Assembly: GCA_016194635.1 (NCBI GenBank)
Contig: JACQBC010000024.1
Span: forward strand, 54,243-118,242
Direction of reading: 5' to 3'
Length of the DNA: 64,000 nt
DNA from: Gammaproteobacteria bacterium
Lineage (GTDB): Bacteria; Pseudomonadota; Gammaproteobacteria; UBA6429; Thiohalophilaceae
Positions 38,506 to 46,705 of this stretch are shown one piece after another (position 1 is the stretch's first letter; each line of letters opens with the position of its first letter). Below the pieces are notes generated by a model. That model was not told where the DNA came from and did not search any database. It saw only the letters and a list, made by a program, of their open reading frames with translations. The translations under genes were made by a program, and so were the position numbers.

Positions 38506-39147
38506 TTAGATTCCATATTGTTCTTGGTACTGTTGCACGGCCGGCAGGTGCGCTTGATAGTGCGGATGTTGACCAAGATAGGTGATCAATTCGGCCAGGG
38601 TGATGATGCTGATCACGGGTATGTGGAAGCTCTGGGTGACTTCTTGAATCGCGGATAATGCCCCTTGGCCACGTTCTTGACGATCCAAGGCGATCACCAC
38701 CCCGGCAGGTTCGGCCCCGTGTTGGTGGAGGATGTCCATGGATTCGCGGATCGCGGTACCGGCGGTGATCACGTCGTCGATGATCAACACCCGGCCTTGC
38801 AGCTTTGCCCCCACGATCATCCCGCCTTCACCGTGGTGCTTGGCTTCTTTACGATTAAAACTGTAAGGGCGATCCTGCTGGTGGTGTTCAAACAAGGCAA
38901 TGCTGGCGGCACTGGCCAGTGGAATGCCTTTATAGGCCGGACCAAACACCACATCAAAATGGATACCGCTGCGCAGGATGGCCGCGGCGTAGTACTGTCC
39001 GAGTTTGGCGAGGCTACGGCCGGTGTTGAATAAGCCGGCGTTAAAAAAATACGGACTAAGACGGCCGGATTTGAGTTTAAACTCGCCAAACTTTAATACC
39101 TGGGAGTGCAAGGCCAGGTCGATAAATTCGCGCTGGTAATCGTGCAT
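38506..39147 (-). CDS. pyrE: Orotate phosphoribosyltransferase
   Basis: PyrE makes orotidine 5'-phosphate from orotate and PRPP. The 213-aa protein begins [13 protein letters not shown], and has the substrate-binding [36 protein letters not shown] and the PRPP motif [16 protein letters not shown] 39147 is the natural start; the frame continues open to 39516 but that part is antisense to the exonuclease gene. Confidence 0.97.
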   Translation of the reverse strand: MHDYQREFIDLALHSQVLKFGEFKLKSGRLSPYFFNAGLFNTGRSLAKLGQYYAAAILRSGIHFDVVFGPAYKGIPLASAASIALFEHHQQDRPYSFNRKEAKHHGEGGMIVGAKLQGRVLIIDDVITAGTAIRESMDILHQHGAEPAGVVIALDRQERGQGALSAIQEVTQSFHIPVISIITLAELITYLGQHPHYQAHLPAVQQYQEQYGI

Positions 39148-39216
39148 GGAAGACGGCTGAGGCTGGAATAGATTCGTGTATGATACAGGCAGTGTCCTCA
39201 TTCTGTGAATCCCAAC

Positions 39217-39993
39217 ATGCGTATTATCAGCTGTAATGTGAACGGGGTACGTTCGGCGGAGAAAAAAGGTTTTTTCACCTGGTTGGCCCGGCAACGCGCC
39301 GACGTGGTGTGTCTGCAGGAGACCAAGGCCCAGGAAGCGCAATTGCACGCGGGATTTTATCCGCAGGGTTACCACTGTTATTATTTTGATGCTCAGAAGA
39401 AGGGTTACAGCGGCGTGGCGCTCTACAGCAAAGTTAAGCCCGACGCGATCAGCCGCGGTCTGGGGTGGGAGCGCGCGGACAATGAAGGCCGGTATATCCA
39501 AGCCGACTTTGGTCAATTGAGCGTGGCGTCGTTTTATTTACCCTCCGGATCGGCCAGTGAAGAACGGCATCAGGCCAAGCTTAAATTTATGGAACAGCTG
39601 ATGGAGGTGTTAACCTCTATGCGGCGTAAAAAACGCGAATATATCATCTGCGGTGACTGGAACACCGTGCACCGGGAAATCGATATTAAGAATTTCAAGG
39701 GTAATCAGAAAAATTCCGGTTGCACGCCCGCTGAGCGTCAATGGATCGATGATCTCTTTAATAAAGGAGGTTGGGTGGATGCCTTTCGCGAAGTGGACGC
39801 GCGCGCCGAACAATATACCTGGTGGTCGAATCGCGGTGAGGCACGGGCCAAGAACGTGGGTTGGCGTATCGATTACCAAATTATCACGCCGGGGTTAAAA
39901 GCCACGGTACGCAAGGCGGCAATATACAAAGAGCAATGGTTTTCCGACCATGCGCCGTTAAGCATCGATTACGCGCTTGATGTCGCTGTATGA
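39217..39993 (+). CDS. xthA: Exonuclease III family protein, Crc-position orthologue
   Basis: The 258-aa protein is an exonuclease III/AP endonuclease with all catalytic positions present: CNVNG, the metal-binding Glu in LQETKA, GDWN, and the C-terminal SDHAPL. It should cleave abasic sites and degrade DNA 3' ends. It is divergent from pyrE, the exact position of crc in Pseudomonas. Pseudomonas Crc is a catalytically dead ExoIII homologue that acts with Hfq in catabolite repression; the present protein shares Crc-like segments ([21 protein letters not shown]) but not the loss of active-site residues. A nuclease is the safer call. ATG 39217 is preferred over GTG 39205. Confidence 0.92.
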   Translation: MRIISCNVNGVRSAEKKGFFTWLARQRADVVCLQETKAQEAQLHAGFYPQGYHCYYFDAQKKGYSGVALYSKVKPDAISRGLGWERADNEGRYIQADFGQLSVASFYLPSGSASEERHQAKLKFMEQLMEVLTSMRRKKREYIICGDWNTVHREIDIKNFKGNQKNSGCTPAERQWIDDLFNKGGWVDAFREVDARAEQYTWWSNRGEARAKNVGWRIDYQIITPGLKATVRKAAIYKEQWFSDHAPLSIDYALDVAV

Positions 39994-41348
39994 GCAACGA
40001 CCTAAACGGTACCCGCGGGTGGGTACAGCTCTGGCGCGCGTATTCCCATCCACGTGTTATCGGCATGTTGTTATTGGGTTTTGCGGCGGGGCTGCCGTTT
40101 CCCTTGGTGTTCGCGACCCTGTCCACCTGGTTGCGTTTTGCAGGGATTGAACGCTCCACCATCGGTTTTTTCGCCTGGATCGGTATCGTGTATTCAATCA
40201 AGGTTTTTTGGTCGCCGGTGGTGGACCGCCTGCCTATTCCATTGCTAACAGCGCATCTGGGGCAGCGGCGCAGTTGGATGTTACTAGCCCAGTCGGCGAT
40301 CGCCGCGGGGTTGATCGGCATGGCGTTGACCGATCCCGCAACCCATATTACTACGATGGCGTGGTTGGCATTGTTAGTAGCGTTTGCCTCCGCCACCCAG
40401 GATATTACCGTCGACGCCTACCGCATCGAGGCCGTGGAATCGTCACTGCAAGGCCCTATGGCGGCGATGTATCAAAGCGGTTATCGCATCGCCGTGGCGT
40501 TGGTTGGCGGCGCGCTGGCCTTGTACCTGGCGGAGTGGAGCAACTGGCAGGTAACCTATATCACCATGGCCTTGTGTATGTTGGTGGGAGTGATCACCGT
40601 ATTGATCATCCGTGAACCGGCGCGTGCGGTGAGCGACCAAACCTACCATCAAGAACAACGCGTGCTCGATTACCTGGAAAACCATGCCCACCTTCCTGTT
40701 CAATTACGACGCATCAATGCCTGGTTTATCGGCGCGGTGCTGTGCCCGTTTATCGACTTCTTCCAGCGCAACGGCAAGAATGCGTTATTTATCTTGGCTT
40801 TTATCGCGGTGTACCGTATCAGCGACGTGGTATTGGGAAATATGGCCAATCCGTTTTATGTTGACATGCACTTTAGTAAAAGCGAAATCGCCAGTATCAG
40901 TAAGATCTACGGCGTGCTGATGACGATCCTCGGCGCCACCCTCGGCGGGGTATTGGTGGTGCGCTGGGGTGTGTTGCGGATATTATTACTGGGCGCGGTG
41001 TGTATAAATCTTTCGATCCTACTGTTTACTCAATTGGCGGCACGCGGCCATGACTTGACCTGGCTCGCCATCGTCATCAGCGCGGATAATTTTTCGGTGG
41101 GCATGGCAACCTCGGCCTTTATCGCCTACCTGTCACGCCTGACCAATACCGCCTATACGGCCACTCAATATGCCCTGTTTAGTTCGTTAATGACTCTATT
41201 CCCAAAAATATTGTCCGGATTCTCCGGTGTTATCGTAGACGCAAGAGGTTATCACTTTTTCTTCGTTTACGCCGCCCTGTTGGGTATACCGTCGATCCTG
41301 ATGGTGTTGTACCTGCTCTACCGCCAAGCTCGGGCCAGACAACCCTAA
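39990..41348 (+). CDS. AmpG-like major facilitator transporter
   Basis: The 452-aa protein has 12 or more hydrophobic segments and AmpG-type features: an N-terminal GFAAGLPFPLVFATLSTWLR, FWSPVVDRL between helices, and QDITVDAYRIE. AmpG imports muropeptides (GlcNAc-anhydroMurNAc peptides) for cell-wall recycling. The ATG overlaps the exonuclease stop. Assignment to the family is firm; the muropeptide substrate is inferred. Confidence 0.88.
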   Translation: MSNDLNGTRGWVQLWRAYSHPRVIGMLLLGFAAGLPFPLVFATLSTWLRFAGIERSTIGFFAWIGIVYSIKVFWSPVVDRLPIPLLTAHLGQRRSWMLLAQSAIAAGLIGMALTDPATHITTMAWLALLVAFASATQDITVDAYRIEAVESSLQGPMAAMYQSGYRIAVALVGGALALYLAEWSNWQVTYITMALCMLVGVITVLIIREPARAVSDQTYHQEQRVLDYLENHAHLPVQLRRINAWFIGAVLCPFIDFFQRNGKNALFILAFIAVYRISDVVLGNMANPFYVDMHFSKSEIASISKIYGVLMTILGATLGGVLVVRWGVLRILLLGAVCINLSILLFTQLAARGHDLTWLAIVISADNFSVGMATSAFIAYLSRLTNTAYTATQYALFSSLMTLFPKILSGFSGVIVDARGYHFFFVYAALLGIPSILMVLYLLYRQARARQP

Positions 41349-41351
41349 ACC

Positions 41352-42023
41352 ATGGAATTCACCCTGTTAGCGGCCTTGATCGCGGGTTTGCTCGGCGGGG
41401 TGCATTGTGTCGGTATGTGCGGTGGGATCGTCACGGCCTTAAGCCTTACGATCGATCCAAACCGCTCTAACCGGCAGCGGCTGGGGATTCAACTGGGTTA
41501 TAACCTAGGCCGTATCCTGAGCTACAGTGTCTTGGGTGCCGTTGCCGGGGCGTTAGCGCACCTCGGCAGCCGATTATTCATCAACACCCACGCCGTGCAA
41601 CTCGTGTTACAAGTCATTGCGGCGTTATTTATGCTGGCCTTGGGATTGTATTTGGCGGGCTGGTGGCGCGGTCTGGTTAAACTAGAACGCCTAGGCCACC
41701 TCCTGTGGCGACACATCGAACCCCGCGCCCGTGGTCTACTGCCTATTGCATCGTACCCGCAGGCGGTGATCGTCGGTATGGTGTGGGGTTGGTTACCCTG
41801 CGGCCTGGTCTATTCGATTTTATTTTATGCGATGAGCAGCGGCACGGCTTGGCACGGGGCGCTGCTGATGTTTTGTTTCGGCCTTGGCACCTTGCCGACC
41901 TTATTAACCAGCGGATTACTGGCTACGACTATAACAAGGTTGTTACGTCAGAAAACAACACAGCACCTTGCCGGTGTGTCGGTTTTTATCATGGGGCTCA
42001 TCCTGTTGTGGCGCGTAATATAA
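41352..42023 (+). CDS. UreH_2/TauE-SafE-like membrane protein
   Basis: The 223-aa protein has six hydrophobic helices and the motif GGVHCVGMCGGIV, with conserved His and Cys residues, typical of the sulfite-exporter-like UreH_2 (COG2836) group. Members often lie near cbb3 oxidase or cytochrome biogenesis genes and are thought to handle a metal or thiol compound. It follows the AmpG-like gene by 3 nt. Function unproven. Confidence 0.87.
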   Translation: MEFTLLAALIAGLLGGVHCVGMCGGIVTALSLTIDPNRSNRQRLGIQLGYNLGRILSYSVLGAVAGALAHLGSRLFINTHAVQLVLQVIAALFMLALGLYLAGWWRGLVKLERLGHLLWRHIEPRARGLLPIASYPQAVIVGMVWGWLPCGLVYSILFYAMSSGTAWHGALLMFCFGLGTLPTLLTSGLLATTITRLLRQKTTQHLAGVSVFIMGLILLWRVI

Positions 42024-42086
42024 AACCTCAGCTTGGAACACTCAACTAGATCATAACTAAAAAATCACCACCCTCGCCCAGAGGTG

Positions 42087-42309
42087 ATGGTAGTGGTTGG
42101 CGGGTTTACCAAAGTGGTTGACTCGCTGTAAATACATTCGTCGGCAATGGTTCCCTGCATTGCTCTATCTCGGGCATCCCTGCCCTCGTGTACGCTCGAC
42201 GGCGGCAGTCGCTCCCGGCATCCTGCCTCTCGCGACACTTGTACTTCCCTGTACATCGTCCCTGCCGCCGACGGTCAGCCACTTTGGTAAACCCGCCAAC
42301 CACTACCAT
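42087..42309. mobile_element. 223-bp element with 36-bp terminal inverted repeats (MITE-like)
   Basis: The left arm (42087-42122) begins ATGGTAGTGGTTGGCGGG and the right arm (42274-42309) is its reverse complement with one mismatch in 36. The 151-bp interior has no convincing gene but contains short GC-rich inverted repeats (CGGCGGCAG with CTGCCGCCG) and CATCC/CCTGCC runs. It lies at the border between the conserved block and the accessory region. I see no clear target duplication. A non-autonomous transposable element or a family of intergenic repeats both fit. Confidence 0.7.
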
Positions 42310-42565
42310 TGTGAGTAATATCGGCCGGTATGCAAAGGAGAGTGGAGTTTGAGTACCGTAGCGATTTGTACCGGTTTATCACGAAAAATAATCCGTTGGT
42401 TGTGAAACACGGTTTGAAATAGACCGATCCGAGTGGCCATTAACGCAACCCTTCACGGTACTTAACCACAATATTTGTGCCGCCAAGCCTTGTTTGTCAG
42501 CCTTGTATTCGCTGCTAATGTTAAGGTAGCATCTCCTACAACGCCAAAGGAATGAGGAGATCAAC

Positions 42566-42859
42566 ATGTTTGAGCAACTGAAATTTACCGTGGGTAACGG
42601 CGGTATTAACCTCTCACAAGATGTCGCAACGGTGCAGGATTTGCTGAACCGGGTTCCAAGGGATTATGGCGGCCCGCAGACCATGTTAGCAGTGAATGGA
42701 ATATTGGACGATTCCACCGTAGAAGCCATTCAACGTTTTCAACAACGGCACTTGGGTAAGGCCGATGGTGTGATAACGCCTAATCAGGCGACGTTTATGA
42801 AGTTAAGTCAAGCAGCCATATCCCGGCGTATATTAAATGACGGAAAAAACTATCTTTGA
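42566..42859 (+). CDS. Small peptidoglycan-binding-domain-like protein
   Basis: The 97-aa protein resembles a PG_binding_1 helical domain: VATVQDLLNRVP, then LAVNGILDDSTVEAIQRFQQ and ADGVITPNQATF. It has no signal peptide, so whether it reaches the wall is unclear. A strong AGGAG site precedes the ATG. It lies 57 nt upstream of the tyrosinase gene on the same strand. In Streptomyces a small caddie protein (MelC1) delivers copper to tyrosinase; this unrelated domain could be an accessory by position only, which is speculation. Confidence 0.72.
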   Translation: MFEQLKFTVGNGGINLSQDVATVQDLLNRVPRDYGGPQTMLAVNGILDDSTVEAIQRFQQRHLGKADGVITPNQATFMKLSQAAISRRILNDGKNYL

Positions 42860-42916
42860 GGTATAAAACGTAATATTTTTATCCATTTAATAACCTTCGT
42901 TGGGGGGGTAACCGAG

Positions 42917-43624
42917 ATGGCATACGCACGCAAGAGTGCATTCAGCCTGACTAAAAATGAACGGGACGCGTACATAAAAGGCATTACCGACCTCATTGCC
43001 GACGGCAGTTATGGCAAGTTAGTCGCGATTCATTCGGATATGAGGCATAACATGCATAGCATGGGTGGGGATGCGGGTATGCGACGATTTCTTCCCTGGC
43101 ACCGCGCCTATGTGCTGCATATGGAACAGGCGTTACGCAGCAAAGTACCTGGGGCTTTTGTTCCCTATTGGAACACTACTAACAGTGAGGGAGTGCCGGA
43201 TTGGATCAAAGGTTTTCAACCCGAGGTGAATGTTCCTGGTGTTGGTAAAATACAAAAAGATACACGCATTAATCTCTCAACAGCAATAACCTCTACCACG
43301 CGCTACAGTGATTTATTAGGTATAAGGGATTATAACGGTTTTACATCGGAATTAGAAAGCGATCCGCATAATAAAGGCCATGTTATGCTAGGGGCCCCCA
43401 TGAAGAGCGTGCCGACCGCTCCCGCTGACCCTATGTTTTTTATGCACCACGCGGAGATCGATCGCATTTGGGCGCTGTGGCAAGCCAAGCATCCACCCCA
43501 AATTATCACTTCAAAGCTTGGTAATATTCCAAACCTCAGTCTCGCAGATGCTGTTATGGATCCCTGGACCGATACGGTTCAAGGGTTGCTGGATATTACG
43601 GCCTTGGGATATTCCTATGCATAA
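42917..43624 (+). CDS. Tyrosinase family type-3 copper protein
   Basis: The 235-aa protein is a compact tyrosinase/catechol oxidase-like enzyme. The CuA site region has H39, H44, H47 and RFLPWHR (H62), though the spacing before RFLPWHR is longer than in the classical signature. The CuB region matches fully: H-x3-H in HNKGH and DPMFFMHHAEIDRIW. Such enzymes oxidise phenols to quinones with O2. There is no signal peptide, so it is probably cytoplasmic or exported by an unusual route. Neighbours are a PG-binding-like protein and two LRR lipoproteins. Monophenolase versus diphenolase activity cannot be told. Confidence 0.88.
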   Translation: MAYARKSAFSLTKNERDAYIKGITDLIADGSYGKLVAIHSDMRHNMHSMGGDAGMRRFLPWHRAYVLHMEQALRSKVPGAFVPYWNTTNSEGVPDWIKGFQPEVNVPGVGKIQKDTRINLSTAITSTTRYSDLLGIRDYNGFTSELESDPHNKGHVMLGAPMKSVPTAPADPMFFMHHAEIDRIWALWQAKHPPQIITSKLGNIPNLSLADAVMDPWTDTVQGLLDITALGYSYA

Positions 43625-43634
43625 TGGAAGATAT

Positions 43635-44558
43635 ATGAGTAATGGGGGTGTGTATAGTTTTCTGGGTTATTCATTGCTTGCGGTGTTACTGCTGTCCTGT
43701 GCTACCAATCCTAGGGATGTAGCGCGGCAGCGGATCGAAACATGGGCTAGTCGGGTGCATGCTACAATATATTACGAACCGGAGTATTTTGCAGTTGGAG
43801 TGGAACGTACTTCACCTACGCCTATTACAGAGTTATTTCTTAGCTGGACTACTATCGATGATGAGGACTTGCGAGAATTAGCAGAGATTGGACCAGTGGT
43901 GTATTCCATTGATCTGCCAAGTAAGATGACGGATAGTCTCCCACACGAAATACTCCGTGATCGGTCAAGTAAGATGGTTACTGATCGGGGGATAGAGTAT
44001 CTCGCGAAGCTCAAGGAGCTTCGTTATCTTGGAATGTATGACAGCGCTATCACCGACGTGGGTTTAGCCTCATTGAAGTCATTGTCGAATTTAAAGGGTT
44101 TAGAGCTATCTCATACGCGCATTGATGGAACAGGTTTCGCGCCATTAAGTGACAACAAGGTCCCACTAGAAGAATTGGCGGCGCGGAATACAAAGCTTAC
44201 TGATAAAACTGGGGTTGTGTTAGCTAAATTTCCCAAACTTAGAGTCTTGCAGCTAAATGAAACCCAAATAGGAGATGAAAGCGTGCGTGCTTTTGGTAAT
44301 TTAACCAAGTTAGAGCAGCTTTCGCTTGACGGCACGCGGGTAACCGATGCGAGTATCCCTGCCTTGGTGGGGTTGAAGAACCTTAAGATTCTTTCATTGG
44401 GCCACACGCGGCTCACCGATGCCTCGATCCCCGCCTTGGAAAAAATGACCTGGGTGGAAATTATAGGCGCGGGGGAAACCCATATTTCCCCGCAGGGTAT
44501 TAAAAGATTGGACCGGTCGCGGCCCAGCGTAAACAACAATTCGCCGCAGGCGCATTAG
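43635..44558 (+). CDS. Leucine-rich-repeat lipoprotein (copy 1)
   Basis: The 307-aa protein has a lipoprotein signal with lipobox LLSCAT near residue 22, then a region similar to its downstream paralogue (RQRIETWASRVHAT, DDEDLRELAEIGPVVY), and about seven leucine-rich repeats of the L-x2-L-x-L-x2-T-x-I/V-TDAS type (for example LKILSLGHTRLTDASIPAL). It is likely anchored to the outer membrane. ATG 43635 follows GGAAGA; ATG 43617 inside the tyrosinase end is less likely. It is 10 nt from the tyrosinase gene, suggesting co-transcription. Confidence 0.86.
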   Translation: MSNGGVYSFLGYSLLAVLLLSCATNPRDVARQRIETWASRVHATIYYEPEYFAVGVERTSPTPITELFLSWTTIDDEDLRELAEIGPVVYSIDLPSKMTDSLPHEILRDRSSKMVTDRGIEYLAKLKELRYLGMYDSAITDVGLASLKSLSNLKGLELSHTRIDGTGFAPLSDNKVPLEELAARNTKLTDKTGVVLAKFPKLRVLQLNETQIGDESVRAFGNLTKLEQLSLDGTRVTDASIPALVGLKNLKILSLGHTRLTDASIPALEKMTWVEIIGAGETHISPQGIKRLDRSRPSVNNNSPQAH

Positions 44559-44590
44559 GCAGTCCCTATGGTGTTTTTGGGATATTTCTT

Positions 44591-45562
44591 ATGAGCGAAA
44601 GAGGTGTAACCCGTGGTAGGAGTGTGCATGGTTTCCTGTGTTATGCGCTGTTGGTGATATCATTGGTGTCCTGTGCGCATTATCCTGCCACGGTATCCCG
44701 GCAGCGGATCGAGGCATGGGCCGATCGACTGCACGCCACGCTGTATTATGATTTTAGGCGTTTTCATGACGCTAAACCCCTCGATCCCGAGGCCATCGCG
44801 CTAATTTATCTCAACCACAGTAGTGTAAACGACGATGATTTACGAGAATTAGCGGAAATTGGGCCGGTGGTGTATGCAATCGCTCTCCCGCCTAGCCGAG
44901 GTAACGAGCAACCGGGTATGGCGGTCAGTGATCGTGGGATGGTATACCTCTCTAAGCTCAAGGAGTTGCGTTATTTAAACGTCGATGGGAATACCATCTC
45001 GGATGCGGGCGTGGAACAACTAAGTCGGCTGTCTCATTTGATATCGTTAAGCTTATCGCACACTTGTATTACCGATGCTGGACTGGCCAAGTTGAAATTA
45101 TTATCGAATTTAAAAAGCTTAGATCTGACCGATACGCGAGTCAGTGGGGTTGAATTTAGAGAGTTGATGAATAATAATATTCCTCTTGAAGAACTTTTTC
45201 TTAATAATACAAAGATCACTGATCAAACCGGGGTTGTCTTAGGTGAATTTCCCAATCTCAGAATCTTAGAGCTGGATGAAACCCGGGTAGGCGATGCAAG
45301 CATGCGCGCTTTTGGTAAGTTAACCAAGCTCGAAAAGCTTTCACTTTATGATACAAACATCACCGATGCGAGTATTCCTGTCTTAACAGGGTTGAAGAAT
45401 CTTAAAGTACTTACCTTGAGTAGTGCACAAATCACCGATGCCTCGATTCCGACCTTGGAAAAAATGACCTGGGTGGAGCGACTAGGTGTGTATAACACCA
45501 AGATATCGCCCGAGGGATTGAAGCGGCTGGATAGGGTAAGATCCGGCGGGGATGAACCTTGA
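44591..45562 (+). CDS. Leucine-rich-repeat lipoprotein (copy 2)
   Basis: The 323-aa protein is a tandem paralogue of the preceding gene: lipobox SLVSCAH (Cys28), shared block RQRIEAWADRLHATLYYD, DDDLRELAEIGPVVY and the same repeat series (LRYLNVDGNTISDAGVEQL, LKSLDLTDTRVSG, LKVLTLSSAQITDASIPTL). The C-terminal repeats, including EKMTWVE, are nearly identical between copies while the middle repeats differ, which suggests duplication followed by divergence of the presumed binding face. Ligand unknown. Confidence 0.87.
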   Translation: MSERGVTRGRSVHGFLCYALLVISLVSCAHYPATVSRQRIEAWADRLHATLYYDFRRFHDAKPLDPEAIALIYLNHSSVNDDDLRELAEIGPVVYAIALPPSRGNEQPGMAVSDRGMVYLSKLKELRYLNVDGNTISDAGVEQLSRLSHLISLSLSHTCITDAGLAKLKLLSNLKSLDLTDTRVSGVEFRELMNNNIPLEELFLNNTKITDQTGVVLGEFPNLRILELDETRVGDASMRAFGKLTKLEKLSLYDTNITDASIPVLTGLKNLKVLTLSSAQITDASIPTLEKMTWVERLGVYNTKISPEGLKRLDRVRSGGDEP

Positions 45563-45580
45563 TCAAAAACACATTAGTCG

Positions 45581-45694
45581 TTAGCGCGTCGGCAATAAAA
45601 ACGATCCAATTTTAAGTAGCAGTGATAACACGATCATCCAGCCGCTAATGCGGTATAAATGATGCCACTGCCGTCCCCATTTCTCAGAGCCGCA
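45581..45694 (-). pseudogene. Orphan C-terminal membrane-helix fragment
   Basis: On the minus strand about 38 codons read through SEKWGRQWHHLYRISGWM into a hydrophobic helix (IVLSLLLKIGSFLLP) and stop at 45581-45583. No start codon or ribosome site precedes it; two in-frame TAA codons (45695-45700) separate it from the ORF at 45698-46213, which is in the same frame. It looks like the broken end of a membrane-protein gene, but chance cannot be excluded. Confidence 0.3.
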
Positions 45695-45697
45695 TTA

Positions 45698-46213
45698 TTA
45701 CGTCCGGAATGCCCAAAACGGACCGTGTGTGGTTCGCATAACAAGGTTCAATGGTTTATTCCTCGTATCGTCCGTGTGATAACTGACCAGAGCCCAACCG
45801 GCGGAATTGCGCCCGGTGACCATCATGGTGTGATCTGGTCCGTAGAGGGAGTTGTAGTTATCGATCCCCATTTGCGCGACGTCCGAAATAAGCAGATCCG
45901 TCATGTAACGTAAGAGATGCACCCGGCGGCTTGCAAAACGCTGCCAGTTACCCGCGCCGCCCCAGGTATACGAATGCCGTGGCGTACAACTGTTGCAACG
46001 GTAATACCAGACGTTGTCATTGCCGCGATTACGCACAGCGATCCAGAGGAGGTGGTTTCCACCGCATCGGCGACATAAGTTCCCGCTGGAGTAAGCGTGA
46101 TCTGGGTAATCGTTCAAGTACTCCACTGATAAGTGATTTACGCAGGGACTTGCGCACGGTAGTTTTAATGGAGGCGGGACACACTCTGTCATCCTATCCA
46201 AGGTTAAGATCAT
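45698..46213 (-). CDS. Hypothetical protein with a four-cysteine knuckle
   Basis: A 171-aa ORF that I do not recognise. Residues ~47-75 contain NLCRRCGGN and YYRCNSCTP, two CxxC pairs spaced like a zinc ribbon. The rest (RRVHLLRYMTDLL, GPDHTMMVTGRNSAGW) is non-repetitive and mixed. No other good frame covers this stretch. There is no obvious ribosome site before the ATG, and it lies in relic-rich DNA, so it may itself be degenerate. Confidence 0.4.
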   Translation of the reverse strand: MILTLDRMTECVPPPLKLPCASPCVNHLSVEYLNDYPDHAYSSGNLCRRCGGNHLLWIAVRNRGNDNVWYYRCNSCTPRHSYTWGGAGNWQRFASRRVHLLRYMTDLLISDVAQMGIDNYNSLYGPDHTMMVTGRNSAGWALVSYHTDDTRNKPLNLVMRTTHGPFWAFRT

Positions 46214-46261
46214 TTTCTGTGTACATAACTGTTCATTCCCTTGTTTGATTGAAAGTGGTAA

Positions 46262-46312
46262 AGCTTATGCAGTCGCCCCACTGCGCTGTCTTGAATAAAA
46301 TTCACCTCAAGT
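46262..46312 (-). repeat. Dispersed repeat, copy 1 (second copy at 53107-53158)
   Basis: About 50 bp containing CTGTCTTGAATAAAATTSAC (S = C here, G in the other copy) flanked by similar sequence (CTTATGC, CCCACTG). The other copy lies between an AraC gene and a VOC gene. This one has no intact gene on its AraC side, so it is either a relic of a duplicated locus or a shared operator. Confidence 0.5.
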
Positions 46313-46522
46313 GTTACGATTATTTTCTATCATATTTAAAAGTCTATCTTGGCCGTGCGATTTTTCACGCTGGAAGAACTCAGTTGGAGAAAATGTGATC
46401 CATATACTGATATCGAGTTATATTTGTTGATTCTTACGTTTTGTCATTTATCTGTAACATGAACTAGGGGCGACATTTACGTATTCTATGTGGGGGTAGA
46501 GTTAAATATAATTTTCATCAAT

Positions 46523-46582
46523 ACCAGTTCATTATGGTTCAACGTTCACGTTCAGCCGCGCTTGCCTAGAACTCGATTACAA
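46523..46582 (-). pseudogene. Relic of the 3' end of a zinc-type alcohol dehydrogenase and its spacer
   Basis: On the minus strand the last codons read LYGVVIEF and stop, matching the end (FGKIVIEF) of the dehydrogenase gene at 49573-50589, and the following ~40 bp of spacer also match that after the intact gene (shared block GAACGTGAACGTTGAA). Upstream of about ten codons a stop interrupts the frame. The rest of the gene is gone. Second copy at 49529-49590. Confidence 0.58.
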
Positions 46583-46705
46583 CCCCGTACAGAGCCGATT
46601 ATCTCCGATAGCTTAGCGAGTATTCCCGTATATGAAAAAAATGTGTTCCATCCTGTGGTTGATCATTTTTTCTCTGTCGCTATTTTTGAGGGGCATACGT
46701 TAGAT

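Larger units (their letters stand above)
46214..46705. other. Gene-free 492-bp stretch holding two diverged repeat relics
   Basis: No intact gene is seen. The stretch contains a copy of the AraC-VOC spacer (46262-46312) and a relic of an alcohol-dehydrogenase gene end (46523-46582). The remainder is AT-rich and has only short chance ORFs. Confidence 0.6.

Noticed and set aside
39148..39516. Long N-terminal extension of pyrE
   Set aside because: PyrE is complete from 39147; the extension lies antisense to the exonuclease gene.
42097..42318. ORFs inside the 223-bp inverted-repeat element
   Set aside because: Both strands give Cys/Pro/Arg-rich frames that simply follow the palindromic GC-rich sequence; no ribosome site.
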